Source of the DNA: Planktophila grossartii
Lineage (GTDB): Bacteria; Actinomycetota; Actinomycetes; Nanopelagicales; Nanopelagicaceae
NCBI GenBank assembly: GCA_965234365.1
Contig: OZ248345.1
Location: 124,001 to 188,000 of the forward strand
Reading direction: 5' to 3'
DNA: 64,000 bases
Part shown: positions 27,437-35,841 of the stretch, piece after piece
How the letters are laid out: each line of letters begins with the position of its first letter
How positions within the stretch are numbered: position 1 is the stretch's first letter
Position numbers and translations under genes: made by a program
Notes under the pieces: generated by a model
What the model saw: the letters and a program-made list of their open reading frames with translations, nothing else
Databases searched by the model: none
Told to the model about the DNA's origin: nothing

Positions 27437-28224
27437 GCGCCGTAAATGACATTGCGATTATTACTCGCAGACAACTACTTCTGTTGACTCGAGTTCCTGA
27501 AGTCCTCATCTTCTCCACCATTCAACCGGTGATGTTTGTACTTCTCTTCCGATATGTATTTGGTGGGTCGATTAACACCGGACAACCTGGTGGCTATGTG
27601 CAACTCTTGATGCCAGGCATCTTTGTGCAGACCGTCGCATTTACCTTGGCTGGTACTGCTTCTGGCCTCGCCGAAGATATGAAGAAGGGCTTAATCGATC
27701 GTTTTAGATCACTTCCTATCTCTCAATCAGCGCTCGTTATTGGTCGCACACTCGGAGATTCACTTCTCAATATTGTCGTTCTCGCGGTGATGGGAATAGC
27801 TGGCTACGTTGTTGGATGGCGCCCATCTGCAGGTCTGGGCAATGTTGCTCTTGGATTCTTATTCTTACTTCTCTTTGGATATGCGCTCTCATGGGTCGGA
27901 GTCCTGGTTGGTCTTTCAGCATCCGATGCGCGCGTTGTGCAGAATGTCAGCTTTATCGTGACATTCCCACTCACATTCTTATCAAACGCATTTGCACCAA
28001 CTACAGGAATGCCGCGAGCTCTGCAGTACTTTGCTGAGTGGAATCCGGTTTCAACGATGGTTGCCGCATGCCGCGAACTCTTCGGCCTTGAGAATCAATT
28101 TGGCGCAACAGCCGGATCATTCCCAAGTGAGCACCCACTAACCACATCACTGATCTATATGGTCGTGATTATGGTGATCTTTATTCCCTTGAGCTTACGT
28201 AAATATCGTAACTACGCAGATTAA
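27433..28224 (+). CDS. ABC-2 type permease, DrrB type
   Basis: 263 residues, six membrane helices. TRRQLLLLTRVPEVLIFSTIQPVMFVLLF at the N-terminus and FVQTVAFTLAGTASGLAEDMKKGLIDRFRSLPIS in the middle are typical DrrB/ABC-2 membrane protein features, as is SFIVTFPLTFLSNAFAPTTGMP. It starts inside the last codon of the ATPase gene (ATGA) and is the membrane half of that exporter. The convergent greA gene ends 15 bases away. Confidence 0.9.
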   Translation: MSAVNDIAIITRRQLLLLTRVPEVLIFSTIQPVMFVLLFRYVFGGSINTGQPGGYVQLLMPGIFVQTVAFTLAGTASGLAEDMKKGLIDRFRSLPISQSALVIGRTLGDSLLNIVVLAVMGIAGYVVGWRPSAGLGNVALGFLFLLLFGYALSWVGVLVGLSASDARVVQNVSFIVTFPLTFLSNAFAPTTGMPRALQYFAEWNPVSTMVAACRELFGLENQFGATAGSFPSEHPLTTSLIYMVVIMVIFIPLSLRKYRNYAD

Positions 28225-28239
28225 TTCTGTGCAGATTAT

Positions 28240-28719
28240 TTAAGCGAAGAATTCAGCTGCTTTAATCTCGACCTTGATTTCGCGTCCGTTAGGTGCGGTG
28301 TATGAAACTGTTGCACCGATTTCAGCGCCAAGAACTGCTGAACCAAGTGGAGATTTTTCAGAGTAGACATCGATATCGCCTGATGCGATTTCGCGAGAAC
28401 CAAGTAGGAACTTCATCTCATCTCCTGCAATCACTGCAGTGACAACCATTCCTGCGCCCACTTTTCCATCGGCGCTTGCTGGTGGAGTTCCGATGTGTGC
28501 ATTTTCGAGCATCTGCTTGAGCTGACGGATACGAGCTTCCATCTTTCCCTGCTCGTCACGAGCTGCGTGGTATCCACCATTCTCTTTGAGGTCACCTTCA
28601 GCACGCGCTGCTTCAATCTTTGCGGTGATCTCTTTACGGCCTTCGCCTTCGAGGTTCGCGAGTTCGGCAGCTAAACGATCAGCTGCTTCTTGGGTAAGCC
28701 ATGTCTGTTGTGAACTCAT
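28240..28719 (-). CDS. greA: Transcription elongation factor GreA
   Basis: Stimulates RNA cleavage by backtracked RNA polymerase. The N-terminal coiled coil (LTQEAADRLAAELANLEGEGRKEI...ARAEGDLKENGGYHAARDEQ) has the acidic tip residues; the C-terminal FKBP-like domain contains SPLGSAVLGAEIGATVSYTAPNGR. The ATG at 28719 gives the normal 159 residues; an in-frame TTG three codons earlier is less likely. It is transcribed after the DUF4307 gene, the order known from mycobacteria. Confidence 0.94.
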   Translation of the reverse strand: MSSQQTWLTQEAADRLAAELANLEGEGRKEITAKIEAARAEGDLKENGGYHAARDEQGKMEARIRQLKQMLENAHIGTPPASADGKVGAGMVVTAVIAGDEMKFLLGSREIASGDIDVYSEKSPLGSAVLGAEIGATVSYTAPNGREIKVEIKAAEFFA

Positions 28720-28730
28720 AGTGGGCAATC

Positions 28731-29126
28731 CTAGGGCAGAACGTGGCAGCGTTCGATACCTGCATTGACCGCATCAGCACGCGTAGGAATAGCGGTAGTG
28801 AGCTCAAGGTAGGTATCACCCGCAGGAATAGTCTCTTCAATCTGTCCTACGACATTCTTCTCAAAGTCACGAGCGGTAAGTGTGCAGATAACAACATCGC
28901 TACCTGATTTACGTTGCAGGGAGTATCGAATTTCAGGGTTACGTGGATCTTGAGTGATAAATGAAATTAACTCGGTGCGAATTTCAGGATTGGAGTGATG
29001 GAGCCCCGCCCAAAGCAACCAACCGCCACCAACGATTGCGAAGACTGCGGCGTACTTAATCCACGCCCGCGCGGGCTTAACGCCATAACGATCGTTAAAA
29101 TCGAATTGGCTCTTGCTTGCAGACAT
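28731..29126 (-). CDS. DUF4307 membrane protein
   Basis: 131 residues. It begins FNDRYGVKPARAWIKY, followed by one membrane helix (about 27-45) and an extracytoplasmic beta domain with the short motif VICTLTARDFEKNVVGQIE, typical of DUF4307. Function unknown. Orthologues are next to greA and mca in mycobacteria. Its start lies 14 bases from the divergent 55-residue membrane protein gene. Confidence 0.85.
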   Translation of the reverse strand: MSASKSQFDFNDRYGVKPARAWIKYAAVFAIVGGGWLLWAGLHHSNPEIRTELISFITQDPRNPEIRYSLQRKSGSDVVICTLTARDFEKNVVGQIEETIPAGDTYLELTTAIPTRADAVNAGIERCHVLP

Positions 29127-29140
29127 GGGAGAATCCTCTC

Positions 29141-29308
29141 ATGATGAAAGAGTTGCTGGTCAAAGAATATGATGTAGGTGTAGCTGGCTCTTTCACAATG
29201 ATTGTCCTCTTCACTGCTGTCACTCTATTGCTACGCAGTTTCTATAAGCGCTTTACGCGCTTGCAGAAGAATGCAGAAGTCGTCCAGGAGAATGAAGACG
29301 ACAATTAA
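29141..29308 (+). CDS. Small single-helix membrane protein (55 aa)
   Basis: MMKELLVKEYDVGVAGSFTM leads into one hydrophobic helix (about residues 13-36), then a basic, Gln/Glu-rich cytoplasmic tail. Position matches the small membrane protein encoded after mca in mycobacteria, so I infer a counterpart, but sequence recall is weak. The ATG at 29141 follows GGGAGAATCC. Its end overlaps the SURF1 start region by 17 bases. Function unknown. Confidence 0.6.
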   Translation: MMKELLVKEYDVGVAGSFTMIVLFTAVTLLLRSFYKRFTRLQKNAEVVQENEDDN

Positions 29309-30002
29309 GAAGTTTCTCTCGGCGCTCCTCGTCCTTCTTATTGCAGGCTCTTTCGTCGGTCTAGGTCTGTGGCAGTTACAACGCGCCCAAGATATGCAGG
29401 ATTACGAAAAAGAACCTGCCGATGCAGCCATCTACCCACTTCTGGAAAAGACACGTGCAGATGGAATTGTTCCTCCCGAAAGTATCGGAAAGCTCGTAAC
29501 TACATCTGGGCATTACATTGCAACATTCAAGGCGCCGAATCAGAAAGATGGCAGCGGTGCAATCGCAGATTGGGAAGTCGGGCTCTTACAAAACGATGTC
29601 GACTCAGCGATCTTGGTCGTCCGTGGTCTCTGGAGTGAACGTCTCTCCAGCCCCGAGATTGTTATGGCAACAAGCGTTGAAGTAACTGGAACGCTTATGC
29701 CCCATCAGAACGATGATCGCGCCGCCAATACTGCGCAGCAACTCTCACGACTCGATAGCAGCCTCTTGGTCAGCAGTACCGATGCCCAACTCTTCGATGG
29801 ATTTATCTTGGCGACCGCCGAATCCAGTCGCAGTGGCGCAGTCGATCGCGCACGCATCTCACCGCCCACACTGACTTCAGGAGTTCCTGGCTTCTATTGG
29901 CAACACATCTCCTATGTGGTCGTGTGGTGGTTTATGGCCCTACTCGTTCTATGGCTTCCTTTCTATCGCCCAAATGAGCCACGAAGAGAGACAAAGGTTT
30001 AG
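29292..30002 (+). CDS. SURF1 family cytochrome-oxidase biogenesis protein
   Basis: 236 residues with a helix near each end. FVGLGLWQLQRAQDM (about 22-36) is the SURF1 N-terminal signature and the C-terminal GVPGFYWQHISYVVVWWFMALLVLWLPFYR gives the second helix. SURF1 helps assemble haem a3 in cytochrome c oxidase. The ATG at 29292 is chosen because CAGGAG lies just upstream; the frame is open earlier but that part overlaps the small membrane gene. It is followed by DUF3817 nine bases later. Confidence 0.85.
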   Translation: MKTTIKKFLSALLVLLIAGSFVGLGLWQLQRAQDMQDYEKEPADAAIYPLLEKTRADGIVPPESIGKLVTTSGHYIATFKAPNQKDGSGAIADWEVGLLQNDVDSAILVVRGLWSERLSSPEIVMATSVEVTGTLMPHQNDDRAANTAQQLSRLDSSLLVSSTDAQLFDGFILATAESSRSGAVDRARISPPTLTSGVPGFYWQHISYVVVWWFMALLVLWLPFYRPNEPRRETKV

Positions 30003-30011
30003 AGTTCTTCC

Positions 30012-30323
30012 ATGACCCAACCATCGACTGCAGTCCTTACACGTTTTCGCCTGATGGCAATCTTGTGCGGCGTCAATCTTCTGCTCTTGGTCTTTGGCTA
30101 TATGCCGGCAAAACATATCTTCGATCTCGTTGATACAAATAAGTGGATGGTCTTTATCCCGATCGCCCACGGCTACCTCTACATCGTCTACATCCTGACC
30201 GCACTTCAGATCGGCGTCCAGAAGAAGATGTCGCTGCTGACCATTGTGGTTCTCATCGCTGCCGGCACTCTGCCCTTCGCCTCATTTATCGCCGAGCGCA
30301 AGATTGTGAAGAAGTACAGCTAA
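30012..30323 (+). CDS. DUF3817 integral membrane protein
   Basis: 103 residues with three hydrophobic helices: LMAILCGVNLLLLVFGYMPAKHIF, then an HG-containing turn (IPIAHGYLYIVYILTALQIG) and a third helix ending FASFIAERKIV. This matches DUF3817, common in actinobacteria, function unknown. Likely co-transcribed with the SURF1 gene; a hairpin with a T-run follows 12 bases after the stop. Confidence 0.85.
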   Translation: MTQPSTAVLTRFRLMAILCGVNLLLLVFGYMPAKHIFDLVDTNKWMVFIPIAHGYLYIVYILTALQIGVQKKMSLLTIVVLIAAGTLPFASFIAERKIVKKYS

Positions 30324-30334
30324 ATCCGAGCTCG

Positions 30335-30367
30335 TCGTCGTTAAGTAAACAGTTGATGACGATTTTC
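30335..30367 (+). terminator. Probable intrinsic terminator after DUF3817
   Basis: TCGTCGTTAA (30335-30344) pairs with TTGATGACGA (30353-30362) over ten positions including two G-U pairs, with an eight-base loop, followed by TTTTC. It ends the small-protein/SURF1/DUF3817 transcript. A second hairpin, CCGCATC/GATGCGG at 30450-30469, lies further down before phoH without a T-run. Confidence 0.5.
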
Positions 30368-30499
30368 TGATTGATGGCGTGTCGCACTAAAAGTCCGATT
30401 CAGTAGTTCTATCTTTTACGAGTCAGAAGCACCACCGGTCTCTTCCCCACCGCATCGATTCTGATGCGGCTAGTTACAACTAAAGAGAATGGTTAAGCC

Positions 30500-31834
30500 T
30501 TGGCTACTTCAAAGTCAGCAGCTAGTGGGAAGAAAAATTCTGCCCGTAAAACCTATGTTTTAGATACCTCTGTACTTCTGGCAGATCCCGGTGCGATAAA
30601 ACGATTTGAAGAGCATGAAGTCATCATTCCTATAGCTGTTATCGGCGAACTCGAGACAAAGCGCGATCATCCTGAACTCGGCTACTTTGCCCGGGCAGCT
30701 CTGCGCGCCCTCGATGATCTTCGCGTCGAACATGGCCGCCTCGATTCGCCACTGACCGTCACGCCTGAAGGTGGCACGCTCTCTGTAGAGCTCAATCACA
30801 CTGATTTAAGCACTCTGCCTCATGGATTCTTACGCGATGGCACCAACGATTCGCGCATCTTGGCAATCTCAAAGAATTTGATGTCTGATGGAAAGCACGT
30901 TGTCCTCGTCACCAAAGATCTCCCACTTCGCGTCAAAGCATCCTCGGTCGGCGTCGAGGCTCAGGAATATCTCGCCGAGTTAGTTTCCAATAGCGGCTGG
31001 ACCGGAATCGAAGAAGTTTCAGTTGGCCACAACATCATCGATGAGCTCTACGCCTCAGATCGCGCCGACCATGAATCGGCGCATCAATTCCCAGTGCATA
31101 CTGGAATTGTTCTCCACTCCGAAAAGGGAAGTGCTCTCGCCCGAGTCACTGCAGATAAGCAGTTGCAATTGGTCCGTGGCGATCGCCAAGCATTTGGTCT
31201 GCACGGCCGTTCAGCGGAACAGCGGATCGCTCTTGATCTTCTTCTCGATGACAGCATCGGAATCGTTTCGATGGGAGGTCGCGCCGGAACCGGTAAGTCG
31301 GCGCTCGCTCTCTGTGCCGGACTTGAAGCGGTGATGGAGAAGCGCCTACATAAGAAGGTCGTCATCTTCCGTCCTCTCTATCCCGTCGGGGGACAGGAGC
31401 TCGGCTACCTACCCGGCAGCGAAGGCGAGAAGATGTCGCCATGGGCGCAGGCGGTCTTCGATACCTTGGGAGCTCTCGTCAGCCAAGCGGTCATCGATGA
31501 AGTCATCGACCGCGGTCTCATTGAAGTTCTGCCGCTGACCCATATCCGTGGTCGCTCTCTGCACGATGCCTTCGTCATTGTTGATGAAGCCCAATCACTC
31601 GAACGTGGAGTTCTGCTCACCGTCCTCTCCAGAATCGGTCAGGGATCAAGAGTTGTGATGACCCACGATGTCGCCCAGCGCGACAACCTCCGAGTCGGCC
31701 GCCACGATGGCGTCGTCGCCGTGGTTGAGACCCTCAAGGGCCATCCGCTCTTCGCTCACGTGACCCTGACTCGCTCAGAGCGCTCGCCGATCGCGGCGCT
31801 CGTCACCGAGATGCTCGAGGGGCCACAGGCCTAG
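30500..31834 (+). CDS. PIN-PhoH family RNA-acting ATPase (PhoH2 type)
   Basis: 444 residues. The N-terminal PIN ribonuclease domain has TYVLDTSVLLADP (Asp), IPIAVIGELETKRDHPELG and later DSRILAISKNL with DLPLRVKASSVGVEAQEY. The C-terminal PhoH domain has Walker A GGRAGTGKSALAL near 260 and Walker B FVIVDEAQSLERGVLLTVLSRIG near 358, then MTHDVAQRDN. Related mycobacterial proteins are RNA-unwinding nucleases. The start is TTG at 30500 after AAGAGAATGG. Codon use becomes noticeably more G+C-rich through its second half than in neighbouring genes. Confidence 0.9.
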   Translation: MATSKSAASGKKNSARKTYVLDTSVLLADPGAIKRFEEHEVIIPIAVIGELETKRDHPELGYFARAALRALDDLRVEHGRLDSPLTVTPEGGTLSVELNHTDLSTLPHGFLRDGTNDSRILAISKNLMSDGKHVVLVTKDLPLRVKASSVGVEAQEYLAELVSNSGWTGIEEVSVGHNIIDELYASDRADHESAHQFPVHTGIVLHSEKGSALARVTADKQLQLVRGDRQAFGLHGRSAEQRIALDLLLDDSIGIVSMGGRAGTGKSALALCAGLEAVMEKRLHKKVVIFRPLYPVGGQELGYLPGSEGEKMSPWAQAVFDTLGALVSQAVIDEVIDRGLIEVLPLTHIRGRSLHDAFVIVDEAQSLERGVLLTVLSRIGQGSRVVMTHDVAQRDNLRVGRHDGVVAVVETLKGHPLFAHVTLTRSERSPIAALVTEMLEGPQA

Positions 31835-32106
31835 CGCCGCTCTCACCCATATTTATAGCCTCTTTAAATCTCACAGTGACAAATAGGACATTTAGGACTT
31901 TGCCCTAACTGACCTGCGCTTTTACCTGTCCACAGCTTGGGCCAATCCTGAGAATTTCCGACTCACGCACAACAAAATTTGCGACTCACCCCCCAACTTG
32001 GAACCCTTTACCCATTCCCCCAAGGCCCCAACCTCAATCCTGAGGTCGATAGGCCATGGGGAGAGGAAGCCAGAGCGGCATCCAGATGAGTCGGAAGGAG
32101 TACACG
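31835..32106 (+). promoter_or_regulatory. 272-base leader region before the lytic transglycosylase gene
   Basis: The longest gene-free stretch in the window. The + strand is C-rich and G-poor between about 31990 and 32040, then holds CCTCA-ATC-CTGAGG-like self-complementary bases near 32030-32046 and two GGCC segments that could pair around it. GGAAGGAG just before 32107 is the ribosome site. Cell-wall hydrolase genes of this kind often have riboswitch leaders, but I could not match the c-di-AMP (ydaO) consensus. Confidence 0.3.
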
Positions 32107-32694
32107 ATGAAGCGCGATATCCGCGAGTTCTTCACCGCGCTCTCAGTCCTGCGCATTTCACGGACCGGCAAGGTCGCCATCTGGGCGACGGTCGGATCGA
32201 TGCTCTTCCTCGCAACTGCCCAGCAGAGCGCCTACGGTCTCGACTTCCCAATGACCACTCGTCTAGCCCTACCTGACTCCAAGAACTTAACCGTCTCCAA
32301 CAATCCGCCGGCAGCATCGCTTGCTTCGCAGATGTCTGAGATGGCTGTGGTCGCTGGCATCAGCCAGCAGGTCGAGATGGCTCGCGAGATGATGGGCGCC
32401 AAGAAGGTCGCAAAGGCGATCATGAATGCCGATTACCAATGGGGCGATGATCAGTACGCCTGCCTCAATAAGCTCTGGACAAAAGAGAGCCATTGGAATT
32501 ACAAGGCTCATAACTACCGCTCAGGCGCACATGGAATTGCTCAGGCGCTGCCGGCCGTCAAGATGGAAGTTATTTCCAGCGACTGGCGCACCAACCCAGT
32601 GACTCAGATTCAGTGGGGACTTCGCTATATCGATCTTCGCTATGACGATCCATGTACTGCATGGGCAAAGTGGCGTAGCCACCGCTATTACTAA
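32107..32694 (+). CDS. Secreted lytic transglycosylase-like protein
   Basis: 195 residues. A hydrophobic stretch (TGKVAIWATVGSMLFLATAQQSAYG, about 20-45) is a signal peptide or anchor. The C-terminal domain reads CLNKLWTKESHWNYKAHNYRSGAHGIAQALP with a Glu in the KES position, the catalytic acid of SLT-type transglycosylases, and ends with LRYIDLRYDDPCTAWAKWRSH. The ATG at 32107 is preceded by GGAAGGAG; an in-frame ATG at 32056 is possible. It is probably a peptidoglycan remodelling enzyme filling a role related to Rpf/SLT proteins. Confidence 0.85.
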   Translation: MKRDIREFFTALSVLRISRTGKVAIWATVGSMLFLATAQQSAYGLDFPMTTRLALPDSKNLTVSNNPPAASLASQMSEMAVVAGISQQVEMAREMMGAKKVAKAIMNADYQWGDDQYACLNKLWTKESHWNYKAHNYRSGAHGIAQALPAVKMEVISSDWRTNPVTQIQWGLRYIDLRYDDPCTAWAKWRSHRYY

Positions 32695-32715
32695 CTCTTA
32701 CTTTTCTAGATCAGA

Positions 32716-34371
32716 TTAATTCTCTGGCTTGATCCCGATAGTTAATGGGCGCATAGTCTCTGCAAAGAAATCATTTCCCTTGTCGTCGACAACGATAAAT
32801 GCTGGGAAGTCGACAACATCGATCTTCCAGACTGCTTCCATTCCAAGCTCTTCAAAGTCGAGAACTTCAACTTTCTTAATGCAATCTTGTGCCAGACGAG
32901 CAGCTGGCCCACCGATAGATCCGAGATAGAAACCACCATGCTGTGCACACGCATCGGTAACAGCCTTGGAGCGATTGCCCTTTGCCAACATCACGAATGA
33001 ACCACCGGCAGCCTGGAATTGATCAACATAGGAATCCATACGTCCGGCAGTTGTGGGACCAAATGAACCCGATGCATATCCGGTTGGAGTCTTTGCAGGG
33101 CCTGCGTAATACACGGCGTAGCTCTTGAAGTAATCAGGCATCGCTTTGCCCGCATCTAACATCTCTTTAATCTTTGCGTGGGCGATATCGCGAGCCACCA
33201 CAATCGTTCCGGTCAGTGAAACACGGGTCTTTACGGGGTGTTTAGAGAGTTCGGCGCGGACAGCGTCCATAGGCTGATTGAGATCGATGGAAACTACATT
33301 GTCATTTAAATGTTCATCAGTTGTCTCAGGCAAGAAGTGCGCTGGCTCAGTCTCAAGCTGCTCGAGGAAGATGCCATCTTTGGTGATCTTCGCCTTTGCT
33401 TGGCGGTCGGCAGAACATGAAACTGCAATAGCAATCGGAAGTGAAGCACCGTGGCGTGGAAGACGTACGACCCGCACATCGTGGCAGAAGTACTTGCCGC
33501 CAAATTGTGCACCGATACCGAGCTTCTGAGTGAGCTTAAAGACTTCTTCTTCAAGGGCCAGATCGCGGAACCCGTGGCCGGTTGCAGCATCTCCTTTCGT
33601 AGGCAAGTTATCTAGGTAGTGAGTGCTTGCAAGCTTCGCTGTCTTCACTGTGTGCTCGGCACTTGTTCCACCAATAACAATGGCAAGGTGATACGGAGGA
33701 CATGCTGCAGTTCCGATAGAACGAAGCTTGGCATCGAGCCAATTCATAAATGATGTGGGGTTCAGTACAGCCTTGGTCTCTTGATAGAGGAAAGATTTAT
33801 TGGCGCTACCGCCGCCTTTAGCGATAAACATAAAGTTGTACTCATCGTGATGATCGCTATCTGCATAGATTTCAATCTGAGCAGGCAAGTTGTTGCCGGT
33901 GTTCTTCTCTTCCCACGTTGTTACTGGAGCCATCTGCGAGTAACGAAGGTTGAGTTTTGTATATGCGTCATAAACGCCCTGTGAAAGTGCGACCTCATCC
34001 TTGGAAGTGGTCAGCACATACTGACCCTTCTTACCCATAATGAGCGCAGTTCCTGTGTCTTGGCACATTGGCAGAATTCCACCTGCTGCAATATTGGCAT
34101 TCTTTAAGAGATCGAGAGCCACAAAGCGATCGTTGGCAGATGCATCGGGATCCTTCAGAATCTTTGCAAGCTGCTCAAGGTGTTCGGTACGCAGGTAATG
34201 CGAAATATCGTGGATTGCAGTTTCAGTAAGCAGCGTAAGTGCAGATGGTTCGACTTGGAGAAATTCTTTATCCCCGAGTTTGATAACGCTGACACCTTCT
34301 TTAGATACAAGGCGGTATTTCGTTGTATCTGCACCGATCGGCAGAAGATCTGAATACGAGAAATCAGGCAC
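32716..34371 (-). CDS. Fumarate hydratase, class I (iron-sulfur)
   Basis: 551 residues, the size of two-domain class I fumarases of the FumA/FumB type, converting fumarate to malate in the TCA cycle. Candidate cluster cysteines are in ILPMCQDTGTAL near 100, GTAACPPYHLAIVIGGTSAEHT near 220 and SLPIAIAVSCSADRQ near 315. The C-terminal beta domain has GPTTAGRMDSYVDQFQAAGGSFVMLAKGNRSK. The family is typically oxygen-sensitive, unlike class II FumC. It ends 21 bases from the transglycosylase gene (convergent) and is followed upstream by xseB two bases away. Confidence 0.93.
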   Translation of the reverse strand: MPDFSYSDLLPIGADTTKYRLVSKEGVSVIKLGDKEFLQVEPSALTLLTETAIHDISHYLRTEHLEQLAKILKDPDASANDRFVALDLLKNANIAAGGILPMCQDTGTALIMGKKGQYVLTTSKDEVALSQGVYDAYTKLNLRYSQMAPVTTWEEKNTGNNLPAQIEIYADSDHHDEYNFMFIAKGGGSANKSFLYQETKAVLNPTSFMNWLDAKLRSIGTAACPPYHLAIVIGGTSAEHTVKTAKLASTHYLDNLPTKGDAATGHGFRDLALEEEVFKLTQKLGIGAQFGGKYFCHDVRVVRLPRHGASLPIAIAVSCSADRQAKAKITKDGIFLEQLETEPAHFLPETTDEHLNDNVVSIDLNQPMDAVRAELSKHPVKTRVSLTGTIVVARDIAHAKIKEMLDAGKAMPDYFKSYAVYYAGPAKTPTGYASGSFGPTTAGRMDSYVDQFQAAGGSFVMLAKGNRSKAVTDACAQHGGFYLGSIGGPAARLAQDCIKKVEVLDFEELGMEAVWKIDVVDFPAFIVVDDKGNDFFAETMRPLTIGIKPEN

Positions 34372-34373
34372 CG

Positions 34374-34592
34374 CTACTCCGCCTCTGATTCTTTAGCTGG
34401 CTTCTTCGCTGCATCCAGCTTCTTCTTCGCACCATCAAGCCATTCCTGGCAGATTTTTGCTAACTCTTCGCCACGTTCCCAGAGTTTGAGTGATTCTTCT
34501 AGAGTCGCGCTGCCATCTTCGAGAGATTCAACAATTTCAGCGAGTTCATCGCGTGCTTCTTCATATGAAGGCTTGGAATCTTTAGTGGCCAT
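34374..34592 (-). CDS. xseB: Exodeoxyribonuclease VII small subunit
   Basis: 72 residues, normal size. SYEEARDELAEIVESLEDGSATLEESLKLWERGEELAKICQEWLDGAKKKLD is the complete XseB helical hairpin. It partners XseA to degrade single-stranded DNA in both directions. It lies 23 bases after xseA in the same operon and is followed closely by the fumarase gene. Confidence 0.95.
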   Translation of the reverse strand: MATKDSKPSYEEARDELAEIVESLEDGSATLEESLKLWERGEELAKICQEWLDGAKKKLDAAKKPAKESEAE

Positions 34593-34615
34593 GTGCTCAA
34601 TCTACTCTCTACTTT

Positions 34616-35815
34616 TTATTCATTCACTGTGGCGCTGGTCTCGCCCTTAGCCACACGGATACGTAAACGAGTACCCGCCTTTGCCTTTGAGGCATCACGA
34701 ACGATGGAGCCATCTTCGAACTGCACAACGGCATAGCCACGATCCATGGTCGATTGAGGTGAGAGTGAACGAAGATGATCGCGTACTCCTTTGAGCTCCT
34801 TCTTCTCGATTTCAAGAATTGAGGCGAAGCTTCGATGAGAGCGGTCGCGCCAGGCTTTGATTTCATCTCTGCGCGTAGTGACCATGACGCTGGGGTCTTT
34901 CATCACGGGGCGATTGCGTAACTGTGCGATCTGGTTGAGTTCGTAATCAATCGTTGAAAGTAAGCGGCGATACATGCGATCGCGAATCTTCTCGATATCG
35001 CTGATCTCTTGGGCAATATCAGGGACGACGCGCTTTGCAGCATCGGTCGGTGTGGAGGCGCGGTAATCAGCGACGAGATCGAGAAGTGGTGAATCCTTTT
35101 CGTGGCCAATTGCGCTGACAATCGGTGTAGTGCACGAAGCAGCAAGGCGCACCAGTGATTCATCGCTGAAAGGAAGTAGATCTTCAAAAGATCCACCGCC
35201 GCGAGTAATGATGATGACATCAACTTCTGGGTTCGCTTCGAGCTCAGAGAGAGCAGCCGATACTTCAACAACGGCCGCTGCGCCTTGCACGGCGACTTCG
35301 CGGATTTCAAATTGCACTGAGGGCCAACGACGGCGCGCATTTTCAACGACATCTTTTTCAGCATCGGTATTGCGTCCGCAAATTAGCCCAACGGTTCGTG
35401 GCAGACGAGGTAGCGCAATCTTTCGATCAGAGTTGAAGAGCCCCTCAGATGCAAGCTTCTCTTTGAGCGCTTCAAGTCGAGCAAGTAATTCGCCAACGCC
35501 AACTTGACGGATTTCTTTGGCAGACATTGTGAGCGAACCATTTTTAGTAAACCACGATGGCTTGGCATGGATAACAACGCGAGCATTGGTAGGAAGCGGT
35601 TGCACACTCGCTAATACTGTTTTGTAACACATCACCGAGATACTCATATCGGCGCTGGTATCGCGAAGGCGCATAAAGGCCATTCCGCCGCTGCGTTCAT
35701 TGAGTTCCGATATCTCGCCCTCAATCCAGATAGGGCCCAATCGATCGATGTATTCCTTAATAGCTTCAGAGACCACGCGCACTGGCGCAGGGGATTCACT
35801 TGAAGTTTCGAACAT
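34616..35815 (-). CDS. xseA: Exodeoxyribonuclease VII large subunit
   Basis: 399 residues. The N-terminal OB fold contains IWIEGEISELNERSGGMAFMRLRD; the catalytic core has VGLICGRNTDAEKDVVENARRRWP, IITRGGGSFEDLLPFSDESLVRL, and VSAIGHEKDSPLLDLVADYRASTPTDAA, all XseA signatures. The C-terminus has a long helical region and a beta tail with GYAVV. Its start lies 26 bases from the divergent ispH start. Confidence 0.95.
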   Translation of the reverse strand: MFETSSESPAPVRVVSEAIKEYIDRLGPIWIEGEISELNERSGGMAFMRLRDTSADMSISVMCYKTVLASVQPLPTNARVVIHAKPSWFTKNGSLTMSAKEIRQVGVGELLARLEALKEKLASEGLFNSDRKIALPRLPRTVGLICGRNTDAEKDVVENARRRWPSVQFEIREVAVQGAAAVVEVSAALSELEANPEVDVIIITRGGGSFEDLLPFSDESLVRLAASCTTPIVSAIGHEKDSPLLDLVADYRASTPTDAAKRVVPDIAQEISDIEKIRDRMYRRLLSTIDYELNQIAQLRNRPVMKDPSVMVTTRRDEIKAWRDRSHRSFASILEIEKKELKGVRDHLRSLSPQSTMDRGYAVVQFEDGSIVRDASKAKAGTRLRIRVAKGETSATVNE

Positions 35816-35841
35816 AGCGGGAGCCTAATAGACTGCGCTCC

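Noticed and set aside
31835..32106. Possible c-di-AMP (ydaO) riboswitch
   Set aside because: Expected conserved GGGGTGAA and CCGAACCCG-like blocks were not found; only generic pairing is possible.
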